DNA from: Sialis fuliginosa
Lineage: Eukaryota; Arthropoda; Insecta; Megaloptera; Sialidae
Length of the DNA: 64,000 nucleotides
NCBI GenBank assembly: GCA_961205875.1
Contig: OY540818.1
Location: 14,668,761 to 14,732,760, forward strand
Direction: 5' to 3'
The position numbers and the translations under genes are program-made. The stretch's first letter is position 1. The number at the start of each line of letters is the position of its first letter. The notes beneath the pieces were generated by a model that had not been told where the DNA came from, searched no databases, and worked only from the letters and a program-made list of their open reading frames with translations. Shown one piece after another: positions 1-10,446 of this stretch.

Positions 1-46
1 GATTTGGTCACTTTAGATCTAAAATTTTTTCCCAGGACTGTAAAAA
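1..46 (+). repeat. Tail of dispersed repeat family A
   Basis: The AGATCTAAA.TTTTTTCCC stretch here recurs at 785-802, at the end of the copy at 621-806. The window therefore seems to open inside the 3' end of another copy in the same orientation. No coding content. Confidence 0.5.
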
Positions 47-620
47 AAATGTGTCATTAATTCAACACTAAGTCGCCTATAGAACCAATTATTTAAAAAA
101 AATAACTAAATCATCATAAATGCATATGTAAACTTAAAAAAATATCTTAATACGTACAGCATGCGAACATAATTGATATGTATTGTATATAAAAATATCA
201 TAATGTTAAAATTAGTTCAATTTTAATTATATATTTAAAATTTGTTGACGTAAAAAAATTTATATTGTATCAACGAAGCAGGCAATTTGATTTACAATGG
301 GGCTGAATGTACATAATAATATATTAGAGAGTTTTCAAACAAAGTTCCTCGTTGTATTACGCAAATGCTTTCTACAAACACATATTTCAAATTAAAAATA
401 TCTTTATGACTGACACTTTCTGTTGAAAAGCGTTGAAAGCTTCTGTGATTAATACATTGACCTGTACATATACATTTTTTATTCATCCAAGAAATATATC
501 TTAGTTTTTTTTTAGGTTTACAAAAATTATGAATCTTTTTAATTTCTAAATAAATATTTTACATTTGAACTTTTTATAAAAAGAAACATATTTTATTTTA
601 TTTTTTTATGTGATAGACAA
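47..620. other. AT-rich stretch, no gene seen
   Basis: Plain AT-rich sequence. A 64-codon minus-strand frame at 292-486 has no recognisable motif and is taken as chance. Confidence 0.6.
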
Positions 621-806
621 CGATCTTCAAAGCTCTTTGTAGATCGCTATAGATCTTTGTAGATCGTTGTAGATCTCTTTAGATCGTTGTAGATCTTTGC
701 AGGTCTCCTAGATCAAAAACCAGTGAATAAATATGATTTTGTCTCAAAATGCAGATCTATCCAAGATCTTATTTTGATAACTTCAGATCTAAATTTTTTC
801 CCGGGT
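621..806 (+). repeat. Dispersed repeat family A with internal tandem array
   Basis: The copy begins near CGATCTTCAAAGCTC, runs through a GATC-rich tandem block (636-714), then TGTCTCAAAATGCAGATC (about 740-757), and ends with AGATCTAAATTTTTTCCC. An inverted copy with a shorter tandem block lies at 29249-29345, and a tail copy lies at 1-46. No coding frame; the superfamily is unknown to me. Confidence 0.75.
636..714 (+). repeat. 20-bp GATC-rich tandem repeat, about 4 units
   Basis: Units start at 636, 656, 676 and 696, each close to TTTGTAGATCGTTGTAGATC. There is an internal 10-bp sub-period of the form TTGTAGATC. The inverted copy at 29249-29345 has only about two units, so unit number differs between copies of the same repeat family. 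Confidence 0.85.
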
Positions 807-1671
807 TATTATAAAAATTATAATCTTTTATTTAAAAATACAATATGTATGTAAATTATTGCCATACAGATAGTACATTTTTATCCAGGAATTATAATTT
901 TCCTCCGTGTTTTTTTCCCGTGTATTGTTTATTATTTATATTTTACTTGTTTATTTTAAGGTCAATTAATGATAAAAAAACTGCATTTGTGTTATGAAAA
1001 TGATTGTTTCAATTAAAATTTGTGTCAAGAAAATGTTATTATTTTATAATTATTATATTTATGTTTGATTTTGAAACAAAAATAAACTGTTATTTATAAT
1101 TTCTTAGTAGAAAGTAGTAATAAAATTTAAAAATTCCGGCAATATCCAGCCGGAATTTACTAGTTTCGACCGAAAAATAAATAAATAATAATATATCGTA
1201 TGCATTTCTCTAAAAAATCACATTTGTAATGTAAATGAATATCATGATAAATCTACGTTTTTAAATACCACGTTGAAGCAAATTATTTCTCGTGGAAAAT
1301 CATTTTTAACTCTTTTCTTCAAATTACACCATTCATTATCTTAAACGTAGAGCTTAATGTTGCATGACTTAAAGATTTTTTCCATCTCACTTTGATGAAA
1401 CTCATAACGATCGTATCAAAAGCTTTTTGTCGTTAAACAATAAACTTTCCAGCTTTGTATTTTATTCACCATTTCATTTTACTGGATTACGGATTTTTTT
1501 ATTTTTGAAATTTCAAATTTATCATAGAACGCATAAATAATGAGTTCACATCTTTCATATTCCTTACTTATTTATCATATAAAATATAATGGTTGACAAA
1601 TAATACTTCATTTTACAGTTTCAGATGCATGTCTCGCTTCATGTTACATTTTTATGCTTAAATAAATAAAA
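807..1671. other. AT-rich stretch, no gene seen
   Basis: Nothing recognisable. A short moderately GC-rich patch around 1135-1165 (CCGGAATT-type) is isolated. Confidence 0.55.
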
Positions 1672-2113
1672 TACTGGCACCAGTGTTAGATATGACCCCA
1701 GTAATGGCTATTTTTTAATTAAATGTACTGAATTAGAAATATTTGTTGATATTTGATTACTACCATTTCTGAATATTAATCTATATACATTTAACTGTCT
1801 TACAGCGTGATTTGATGACAACTAATTATAAGTATAATTTATCTTTTATATCTTTTGTGTCATAGTACTTATCATTTTGTAATCAAGTGTCCATCACTGC
1901 GTGCTTATTTTTTTACTTTAACCATTACTGGAGAAAATACATAAACAAAATAAAAAGCTATAATTTCAAAAACAAACTATATTTGACGACTTTAGTAATT
2001 AAATTGATTAAATAAAGAGTTACTTGTGAGTTCATTAGAATTACAAAAAATAAACCCGTTGATCACAAAAACAGTGAAATTTGCTCTTATAGCGGCCATA
2101 ACTGGTGCCAGTA
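1672..2113 (-). mobile_element. Terminal-inverted-repeat element, family B, full copy
   Basis: Bounded by TACTGGCACCAGT at 1672-1684 and its exact complement at 2101-2113. The terminal repeat is itself nearly self-complementary. A second copy lies in the opposite orientation at 3230-3500 and aligns with the reverse complement of this one over about 270 bp, including shared AGTAACTCTTTATTTAATC and GCACGCAGTGATGGACA. No transposase frame, so this is a non-autonomous MITE. No clear target duplication. Confidence 0.7.
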
Positions 2114-2330
2114 CCTTATTATCAAGAAGAATCAGTACGAATACATTAAATATTTGATAAAATTTAAGCCAATACGGTCAACCAATAATAATAACTAATT
2201 TTCATTTTGGTAGCTCATAGCTGTGACATTAAGATTTATGTAATGCTAGATTGGATAAATTCAGCTTACAGAGTTGTCATTAACTAACTATATCAGATAT
2301 ACCAAAACGCTGAACATTTAATCCCGATAT

Positions 2331-2780
2331 ACAGGGTGTCAAAAATGTTCCAGGACGGTCGTTTATTTCGACATACATCGAAAAACAAAAAAATACGTGT
2401 TTAATATTTTTGAAAAAGTTATTCAACTACACCAAACTCAACCCCCGTTTTCGGAGCGAGAAATTGTATATTTATTAATAATTATGCTTTTCTACTCGAA
2501 GCCTCGTCATTGATAATTTCTTTTACAAAATTTTTCTTTTCCATTTGCCGCGAATACAAAAAATTGTTTCAGACAAAAGTTACGTATTTTTTGACGCAGA
2601 ATCCGATTCTGCTATAAAAAATGGGGGTTTCCATTCCATACATCAAAGTTGCCACCACCACTTGTAGGTGGGGGGGTCGAGTTTGGTGTAGTTGAATAGC
2701 TTTTTCAAAAATATTGAACACCTATTTTTTGTTTTTCGAAGCTGTATATACCATTCGAAATATTCGATCGTCCTTGTATA
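2331..2780. mobile_element. MITE with ~115-bp terminal inverted repeats (family C)
   Basis: It opens ACAGGGTGTCAAAAATG and closes CGTCCTTGTATA. The outer ~115 bp on each side are inverted copies: TATTTTTGAAAAAGTTATTC at about 2406 pairs with GAATAGCTTTTTCAAAAATA near 2694, and CTACACCAAACTC pairs with GAGTTTGGTGTAG. The outer boundary ATA on both sides may be the target duplication. The 88-codon frame inside it (2714-2980) runs out of the element and is not a gene. Confidence 0.8.
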
Positions 2781-3229
2781 TTTTAGATCGTCATACGCTT
2801 CAATATTACATTAAGGTATTAAACTCTCGAATGTTACTATCGCATCAGTTGTTCGTATTCGGCAATTGGTTTAAAGCTACTATACAGCACAAGTACATTA
2901 CTGGACCGTCGGAATTATTGGGAAGTGAACAGCTTAAAATAGATTATAGCGCTACCCCTAAATATAACCACAATGAATAGCGAGTGTGATTTCAATTATG
3001 TTTTGATACGGGAGAAGTCGAATCACGTCCAAGTTTACTGGGCATTTCGAATCCGCTTCATCGATGTTATATCTCAAAGTTCATCTAGGTATATAATGTA
3101 TGTAGATATCGTTTGATATGCAAACTGTCATAACTAACTGTAAGGTGAAGTTGGTTTAGTTAATTGATTAATAATAATAATATTCATTCCTGGATTCTGA
3201 TTGAATATGATTATCAATACATACATAAA
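2781..3229. other. AT-rich stretch, no gene seen
   Basis: Between family C and the second family B copy. Nothing recognisable. Confidence 0.5.
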
Positions 3230-3500
3230 GTAAAGGCACCAGTTATGTCTGCTATAATAGTAAGTTTTCGGTTTTTTTTTCGATTAATGGGCTTGTTTTT
3301 TGTAATTCTCATGAACTCATGTTACTAATAAAACAAGTAACTCTTTATTTAATCAATTTAATTACCAAAGTCTGCAAATATAGTTTTTTTTTTATTATAG
3401 TCTTTTATTTTGTTAATGTTTTTTCTCAAGTAATGGATAAAGTAAAACCAGTAATGAGCACGCAGTGATGGACATTTGCTAATGATTACAAAATACTGTT
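3230..3500 (+). mobile_element. Family B element, 3'-truncated copy
   Basis: It starts AAAGGCACCAGTTATG and follows the reverse complement of 1672-2113 closely until about 3500, then loses similarity. The far terminal repeat is missing, so this copy is truncated. Confidence 0.7.
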
Positions 3501-3744
3501 TAGGTCTTTTTTTAAATTAATATATATTTTTTTAATTCTTCAAGAAATTTTACATTGTCTGGCTAATTCTAAGTACTTTTCATCCTTTTCAAAATTTTCT
3601 AAAAGTTGATTCTTTAGGAGATAAGCATAATTATAAAATGAGTTTTGATAACCCCACTTTGTACTATCACTTCCTCAAGTAACAAAAAATGTAAACAAAA
3701 AGGAAAAATTCCTTACTTTTGTGCGAGGTCCTTTCTTTTTCTCT

Positions 3745-3820
3745 ACTGCTGAATCTATTGTTTTAATGTCCTCGATAACTCCTGAAAGTTTGTCGGTATA
3801 TTTACGAGACACGCTGTATA
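3745..3820. mobile_element. Solo MITE end of the TATACAGGGTGTC type
   Basis: It ends TTACGAGACACGCTGTATA, matching the common insect MITE terminus CACCCTGTATA with one change. Only this end is recognisable. Confidence 0.45.
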
Positions 3821-4277
3821 ATAATTCACAGATAAAATTATTTTATATGAATACCTATGCTTTGTTTTTAAATTTTTGTCATTTATAGGTTCAATATTTC
3901 AATTACAAACACCAATAAACAATTGAATTACCATTTAGCTGAAAAACGATGTGATATACTGGTTTAAACAACGAAACTACGTGTATTATATGCATATGTA
4001 TATGAGTTGTATTGAATTATGTGGAACAAATGTACGTATTCGAATTACAATATAAAAATATGTTTATTAATAAAGGTCAATTGGTCAACGTACCCTAAAG
4101 GGCTTGTTAAAATTAATCCACTGTGAAAAGTCTAATATGATAATGAAATGTGAGCTGTAGTGGACATCATTAATAATAACTTTATTGAATATTAATTAGG
4201 ATAATAGATGATATTAATAACTTTAAAATTGTGGCGTTCCTTTTTTGTTTATTATCTCATTATTATTATTAACATAA
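3821..4277. other. AT-rich stretch, no gene seen
   Basis: Contains GTAGTGGACATCATTA followed by CTTTATTGAA (4149-4183). This recurs in shorter form at 33686-33714 and may be an old repeat fragment. Otherwise nothing. Confidence 0.45.
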
Positions 4278-4380
4278 CTTAAAAACTACTGGACCGATTT
4301 TGATTAAACTAGCAACAGTATGTTCCTTAAAAACTCAGACATACTATAGGATACATATAGTCACGCTATCGCTAAAAAGA
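4278..4380 (+). mobile_element. Short non-LTR-type tail fragment
   Basis: AAAACTACTGGACCGATTTTG resembles the 3' untranslated tail of insect non-LTR/SINE families. Too short for classification. Confidence 0.35.
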
Positions 4381-4734
4381 GCTGAGCAGTGAATATATTA
4401 ACTAAGAAAATAAAAAAAGTAAACAATGAGAGCATGGACCACTTAATTAACCCGAGTTTAATTACTTGTACTAAAAAGTCTGCGAAAACATGTATCTAAC
4501 ATTTATTTTTATAGTCGCTGTAGACGTTTTTATTTATATATAAAACGTAATCAGTTGGTACAGTAAGAACCTGCTTTTGAAAGGACATGTCTTAAGTTTG
4601 AAAATAATAATGTATGAATCACAAACAGTTCTTTTTACTGTGTATAACATACATATATTACATAACATGATGTAAAATGTACATAAGAGGAAGCTTTTTA
4701 TATAAAAAATAGATCTTAAGATAACATCCCTGAA

Positions 4735-4830
4735 GCAGAATTGGGAGATAAAAATAACTCACACCGTCAGCTGACGGGATATGAACTGTGTGCGTCAGGA
4801 TGTAACGTAACGTGTTTTGTATCCTGTTTC
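4735..4830. other. GC-richer patch with 14-bp palindrome
   Basis: CCGTCAGCTGACGG at 4764-4777 is a perfect 14-bp palindrome containing the E-box CAGCTG. A 65-codon + frame (4741-4938) crosses it but shows no family motif. It could be a regulatory site or chance. Confidence 0.3.
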
Positions 4831-5055
4831 TTTTACGTTGGGTCTTTTTTGAACGATTTTATTTCAATTTGGGTAGATCAAAGAAGCCGTTTACAAACTT
4901 GTTTTTATTCGTGTGAAGTACTTAGCAATAGTATGTGAGAGAGAAATCTTACAAATAATGTTACAAAGGTAAATTGCTTTGTTTTCATTATATATTCGTT
5001 AGAAAAGATGTGATATATTAGTATATTCTAAGATCAAGTTTGATTTATTTATAAT

Positions 5056-5393
5056 TAGCTGTTACCCGCGACTTCGTTCGCGTGGAATTTAGGTTAGTTA
5101 AAACAACACCATGAAGTTAAGTTAGGTCATAACAGAAATCTATATTATCTACAAACAGGTTTTTAATTTTGTATTTACAAGCTAGATGTCTACGCCAAAA
5201 AGGTATAATGCGTACATTGTCATTTGTCACATACCCATTTTTTATCTAATCAATTTTTCGAAATACAAACTAGCTTAGGTATATCCTTCCTTAGGATGCT
5301 AGCTATCTCGCTGCCAAACATCAAGATCGGTTTAGCCGGGGAAAGGTAACAGACAGACACACTTTCGCATTTATAATAATAGTTTGCAAGTTT
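5056..5393 (+). mobile_element. Insect non-LTR/SINE-type element, near complete copy
   Basis: The head GTTACCCGCGACTTCGTTCG and the tail GGTAACAGACAGACACAC followed by TTTCGCATTTATAATAATAGT are hallmarks of a very common insect retroposon type. A second tail copy, TCAAGATCGGTT..GGTAAC..CACACTTTCGC, lies at 19725-19873. No reading frame. Confidence 0.75.
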
Positions 5394-6010
5394 TGGAAAA
5401 AAATAGTTTTAATTCTTTCTTTGCTTCCTTCTTAAGATTTATATATTTTGTTTTAGTTTATTTAAAAAAAATCTTTTTAAAATAATAAGGGAAATAATTT
5501 ATAAATTAATAATACAGGAAAAACGGAAAAATGAGAAAAATGCAGTATTTTCAGAAAAACGTGAAAATTGCTATTGTTAAATTTAAAGTGCATTGAGTAT
5601 AGCCTAAATATTTGCTTTTAGTAAACCTTTTTATGCTTGTATGAAGTATGAAGAAACGATACTCGATGATAGGATATTGTTATAACAGTAATAAAATATT
5701 TATTTTTCATATTGTCATTTTATTTTATTTTACTTTTAACCTGAAAATTTTCCATATTGGCAAATATCGAAAAGAATTGGTAAAACGCAATTTCTATAGT
5801 AAAGCGTTTAGTTGTGTATATAGGTATATTGTTTCTATATTTTCATTTTATTTTATTCTTTCTCAATTGTACCGCTTTGTTGGTTTCGAATATACCTATA
5901 ACGAATTATTTATATCACATATCTTTATTTAGGACGATGTAGGTAAACATCTTATTTAAGATAGCAACAGAAATATTTGTAATACGTAAATGATTGAAAC
6001 TTAATTGTTA
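5394..6010. other. AT-rich stretch, no gene seen
   Basis: A 94-codon + frame at 5648-5932 is rich in Phe, Tyr and Ile as expected from AT-rich noise, with no motif. Confidence 0.5.
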
Positions 6011-6300
6011 TACCGGGTGTTTTTTTTAACCAGAAACTTTTAAATATCTCGAAAAATAGGTACTCTACGAAAAAAATGTCAATAATCAAAATTTAATCAT
6101 TCCGCGGGAAAATACATTAGTGCAAAAAAAATAGTCCCCACCCCCCTCTTTGTAGGTTGGGGCGGTGGTAACTTTGAATCTTAAATAGGAACCTAAATTT
6201 TTTATTGCAGATACGGATTCTACGGCTAAAAGAACGTACGATTTGACTGAAATATTTTGTTTGATTCATCATAAATGGCGCTGTAATCGACGAAATTCAA
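6011..6300. mobile_element. MITE fragment related to family C
   Basis: It opens TACCGGGTGTTTTTTTT. The C-rich/G-rich core (6133-6175, ..CCCACCCCCC.. TTTGTAGG.. GGGCGGTGGTAACTTTGA) resembles the core of 2331-2780 in inverted orientation. The second terminus was not found. Confidence 0.5.
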
Positions 6301-9142
6301 TTTATAATACAACAAAAAGAACCGGAAAAATTAAAAAAAAAAAAAAAACGAACATATATTTATTTTCCTAAATTCACAAATTAGTATAATATGAAACTTG
6401 TTAGTTTAAGTTATTATACTTTTCAACTAAAGTTTATGTGACTGTCACGAGCATTTATAATTGTGCGCTGTTATTAATAGCTACAATAGGCGGTAAAGTA
6501 CGTAAATCTTTTTTGTAAATTTTTTTGTTTCTCATGGCATAAAGATATATTACTTAAAATAAGGAAAGAAATATACCTACCCTCAACAAAGTTGAAATAC
6601 ATATTTAATTAAAATATAAAAGATATATAGATCAGGGCTGGCCTGCATATTATTTGAACAAATTATATTTAAGAACGTTTTTGTTAGTATCGGGTTATTT
6701 AAAATGCTTGAAACTGGTTTTATTTTCCCATTGTTTTCTTTAAAATAATATCTAAAATATTGTTTTATTTACGTATTATAGCTTAACTAAAAGTTTTAGT
6801 TATTAACAGTTTTCGTTGTAAATGCCATATTTTTTAAATTTATTATGTTTTGTGTGCATTGGCGTTGAATTTAGGGTATATGGGGGTGCGGGTATTGAAT
6901 TTTTCGGGTCACGATTGTGATTCGATGTGAGCGTAAGCTTTTTTCTTTTTTTTTGATAAATATATAAAAATATCAACTCGAATACAATATAAACATTTTT
7001 TTACGAACTAAAATAATACTCATGTTCGATTGACGCACCGATATGTTTGTTTTCAATTGAAAAGTAATTTTATTTTAATTAAACAAACTTAAATCACATT
7101 TACATCCAACAGTGTTGATAATTTATACAAAGTTTAATTAATTGCAATACTTCTTCTTACAATTATATATGTATAAGTACCCTACATACATAATACACTT
7201 ACACATTCATGTATATCTTATTACCACAAAAAGATACAACGTATATAAAAAAGTTCAACTTTTATATTAAATACATATAATAATAAGTACAGTAAAGTTA
7301 CTAAAAAGTATATTAATTAACTCACTTTTAAAACGTATGTAAATTTCCATTATAGTCGCTAGTTTAAAGTTTTGATTCTCTTTTCAATTATTTAAGTGTC
7401 AAATAAATTTTAATATTTTTAAATGAAAATACATACTACATTCATAAACCAAAAGTAGTTAAAATTCAAACAATTTTATCACGCGGAACTAACCTATTCA
7501 AGTTTAAAAAAATTTATATAAAAACACTAATAAATAAAAAATATCAGCTTAACTTTTAAATCAAAAATTTGCAACGTTTTAATTTGAACATTCTTTAAAT
7601 ACCTCCATTCCTATAACTATACATTCTATGAGAAAATTACAATTAAACAATTAATATTAAAATTCAAGAATAACTTTAAAAATTTATTATTTCAGCCAAC
7701 ACTGAACCAATTTATGTTAATACTTCCGTACTGTACCTAAATAAAACTCCACAAATGACGGCTATAACTTTAACGTCATTTGTATATAAAAAAGATACAC
7801 ACACGCGTGTTTAAAATAACCTCTCCTTTACCTCCTCACCAAGCCTCCTTTGTTGATTGATTGATCTCTTTTATCTGCGCTTACAACAATAGGGGCTATC
7901 GGTAATCTCGATAAAAGAGCAAATATTTGGTTTCTCGTCGCTAAGATTACATCTCCGAAAATATAGATATATATACATTACATACATGTCTATATAATAA
8001 TATAGTATAACTACTTTATTACGGTGCAATATTTCTAGTTACATATTGTGTTGGGTACATATTATATTTTATATGTATGTGTATTCTCGTATACATTTGT
8101 TGAACTTTGTGATGAGATACTTATTGGTTGATCGTGGTAAAATAGATTCTATGTAATATGTACACTGTACACGTTATTTTTCTTGAAAAAACTGATTGGC
8201 TAGAAATGTAAGTTTATGAGTTGTTTTATCAAACATTTTATAAAAATTAATCGAAGTATATATCAAATTATTATAAATGAAATGAATACCTCAGAAATAA
8301 ACACGTTTCTAAAAAAAAACTAGTATTCCTTTCTTTACAAGTATATGTACATTAGGGTGTTTAAACAAATTGAAATATTAACGGAATACCCCTTCAATCT
8401 GTTCTTTTTGACAAAAAATAAAATAACCACAAACTCAGCGTTGACAATTATGCTATGCTCAATGCACTTTAAATTTAACATATATTTTAAATAGCAATTT
8501 TCACGTTTTTCTGAAAATATTACTTTTAACGAAGAAATGGCCAAAAAAATTTAACCTAACTGATTAAAAATGTACCACTAATTTATATTATATGAAAATA
8601 ATTGGTGAATAATATATATAATATATATATATATATATACATTATATAAATGATTTTGAGAGTTGAAAATTACACCAATATTAAAGTATGCTTACCAATT
8701 ATTTATTTAGAGATTTTTGAATTTTAATCAAATTAATTATTTTATGAAATGAAACATTTTCGGATAAGTAATGATAAACTTTTACATCAAATATTACTAT
8801 AAAAAGTATACTTGTAGAATTTTAATGCTAACCACAATTTATGACAAGATTCATAAAAATAATATAACTTTATGTAATAGCTAAAACGTGTTCTTTACCA
8901 TAAAGAATTTTTCAAACATAAAATAAAACATATACACAATATGTACGTTATATATAATATTCAAAATAGCTTTGTTCATATATCACTAGCGGCAATAAAG
9001 TTATATTAAAATAAAATAAAAAAGTATTTGATTATGGCATGAAAGTAATGTAAAACTTATACATTACAATATAAAGTAAATTTTAAGTGAATTTTAAAAT
9101 AATTGTTTATATATACGTAGTATTACGTATTAAATACACCAG
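6301..9142. other. AT-rich stretch, no gene seen
   Basis: About 2.8 kb of simple AT-rich DNA, with a (TA) tract at 8611-8639. A 69-codon minus frame (8335-8544) has no recognisable feature. Confidence 0.55.
8611..8639. repeat. (TA)n microsatellite
   Basis: AT/TA dinucleotide tract with one interruption near 8620. Confidence 0.9.
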
Positions 9143-9290
9143 TGGTCTCCAATATACGACCCTCGTAAGGTTTTTGAAGTTATACTTCCTTAGGCGCACC
9201 GCGTACACATTTTGTCGCTTGCCCTGATTGTCTCAGGGCAACCTTCTATTCCATCATGTAATCCCCGTCAGGTGAGGGATGTTTCGATTT
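9143..9290. mobile_element. hAT-like end fragment with GC-richer block
   Basis: CCAGTGGTCTCCAATATACG resembles a hAT-type terminus. The block that follows contains a small hairpin, TTGCCCTGA / TCAGGGCAA (9219-9241). No second end or target duplication was found. Confidence 0.3.
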
Positions 9291-9900
9291 AAGGTCAACT
9301 AAAATTTGTTTTTCCAATTTTAACTAAAAATATATAATACAAATAATACTTAAATCAGGATAATATTTATGTATTACACTTATATTGTTTACTAAAAGAA
9401 ACGATGTTGACGAAAATATAAAAATTCTGTACATTTGTAAGAGCGTAGGTTTAGAATGAATAAGATTTAACAAGAATATGACAAATCTTGTAGGTGTGTA
9501 CCAAGATTTCAAATTCATATCTGCATATTCGATTATGCATGAATAAAGTCATATAAAAGTTATATGTTTTTCGTGAGCTATTGTTGCCTACGACGAATTT
9601 TCTAAAAGAAAATTATTCATAACTTATCCACAATTCCACACTATACAAAATTATAAATGAAAATTTATATATAAACAGCTTTAGATAATCCAGGCTTAAA
9701 GAAAAATGAGTGTGTAAAAAATATAAAGAAATATAATTATATATTTTTGTATGTGCATTGTGCACATATATGTACGTTTTTAAAATTTATTTTTTTGTTA
9801 TGTTAACTGTAATTTTTTATACCATTATTTTAGAAAATGTCTTGTTAGAGTCCGCACATAGTTTGATCAGTTTAGCAGTTGGTATGGAGTTATTATATAT
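9291..9900. other. AT-rich stretch, no gene seen
   Basis: Nothing recognisable beyond short chance frames (9324-9518 minus, 9758-9943 plus). Confidence 0.5.
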
Positions 9901-10020
9901 GAAGTGCACACACTTACCGATTAAAAGTCGACCGACTAAATAATCAAAAGGACTAGCCGATTTTTAATTGGTTAAAAGTCCAGCAACTATTGGTCGAGTG
10001 ACAATCAGTGTGGTGTGCTG
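9901..10020. repeat. Compact block of direct and inverted repeats
   Basis: GATTAAAAGTCGACCGACTA (9920) recurs as GGTTAAAAGTCCAGCAACTA (9970). The block is framed by GCACACACTT (9906) and an approximate complement, AGTGTGGTGTGC (10008-10019). It looks like a small MITE remnant just upstream of the Elk exon. Confidence 0.45.
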
Positions 10021-10029
10021 TAAGTATGT

Positions 10030-10062
10030 TTATTATATAGATTTTTACACGCTGATTTCGAC
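10030..10062 (+). repeat. Short fragment of palindromic family P
   Basis: TTATATAGATTTTTACACGC followed by TGATTTCGACC matches the inner right arm of the large palindrome (near 23693-23720) with few changes. Confidence 0.5.
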
Positions 10063-10070
10063 CAAAATCA

Positions 10071-10238
10071 TAATTAATGAAATGGACGTATATTTGTGTT
10101 TTTATTTAAAATTATGTAACTATATTATTATAAGCTCCGTCTTAGAAAAAGATAACAGATGACGTTTGTCTTAATATTTTTGAACCTGTTGTAAGCGATT
10201 CTGATCTTTACGGTGGCAGACGACTTAAAGCCCATAGT
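10071..10238 (+). repeat. Dispersed repeat family F, copy 1
   Basis: It runs from TAATTAATGAAATGGACG to the AAGCCCATAGT end, about 90 bp before the Elk exon. A same-orientation copy lies at 39771-39947, sharing TGGACGTATATTTGTG, AGCGATTCTGA.CTTTACG and GGCAGACGA. Antisense translations of both copies share IAYNRFK, but they also contain chance sequence, so coding is not claimed. Confidence 0.75.
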
Positions 10239-10320
10239 TGGCTGAGTCTCAGACATGAGTACAAAATGAAAGAAGTATGTACAAAATGAATATAAAATAT
10301 TTTTAGTGACATATTCATGT

Positions 10321-10330
10321 ATTGTTCCAG
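10321..10330 (+). other. Splice acceptor before the Elk exon
   Basis: ATTGTTCCAG ends in AG exactly where composition changes from AT-rich to GC-rich. It implies an upstream non-coding exon whose position I cannot identify. The alternative is transcription starting nearby with no splice here. Confidence 0.55.
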
Positions 10331-10364
10331 GATAGGCGCTCACAGGCGGCCTCAGGCCTTCTCG
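10331..10364 (+). other. Probable 5'UTR part of Elk exon
   Basis: GC-rich, 34 nt, in frame with the Elk ATG and without stops. If the acceptor is not used, an in-frame ATG at 10317 would add 16 residues. The family start supports 10365 instead. Confidence 0.55.
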
Positions 10365-10440
10365 ATGCCGGCGAGGAAAGGCCTTCTGGCTCCTCAGAAC
10401 ACGTTTCTGGATACAATTGCAACCCGATTTGATGGCACCC
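10365..10440 (+). CDS. Elk: ELK-type voltage-gated K+ channel, first coding exon (partial)
   Basis: Encodes residues 1-25 plus one base of codon 26 of an Elk (KCNH3/4/8-like) potassium channel. The translation begins [14 protein letters not shown] and ends TRFDGT. The [15 protein letters not shown] core is the N-terminal PAS cap of EAG-family channels, and the TIATRFDGT end is the ELK form as opposed to eag or erg. In the family the cap and the following PAS domain sit in the cytoplasm and tune gating of the tetrameric plasma-membrane channel. The exon ends at a consensus GTAAGT donor after 76 coding nt (phase 1), the position I recall for vertebrate KCNH exon 1. The exon is strikingly GC-rich against its surroundings. 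The ATG at 10365 is chosen because family members start with MPA/MPV at this distance from APQNTF. The PAS domain, six transmembrane segments, pore and cyclic-nucleotide-binding homology domain must lie in later exons not seen here. Confidence 0.93.
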
Positions 10441-10446
10441 GTAAGT
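10441..10446 (+). other. Splice donor of Elk exon 1
   Basis: GTAAGT matches the donor consensus perfectly. The preceding bases, ACCC, leave one base of the next codon, so exon 2 must begin in phase 1 (His or Arg expected; family His). Confidence 0.9.

Noticed and set aside
5640-5932. 94-codon + frame with hydrophobic stretches
   Set aside because: Hydrophobicity follows from AT-rich codons; no motif, no splice context.
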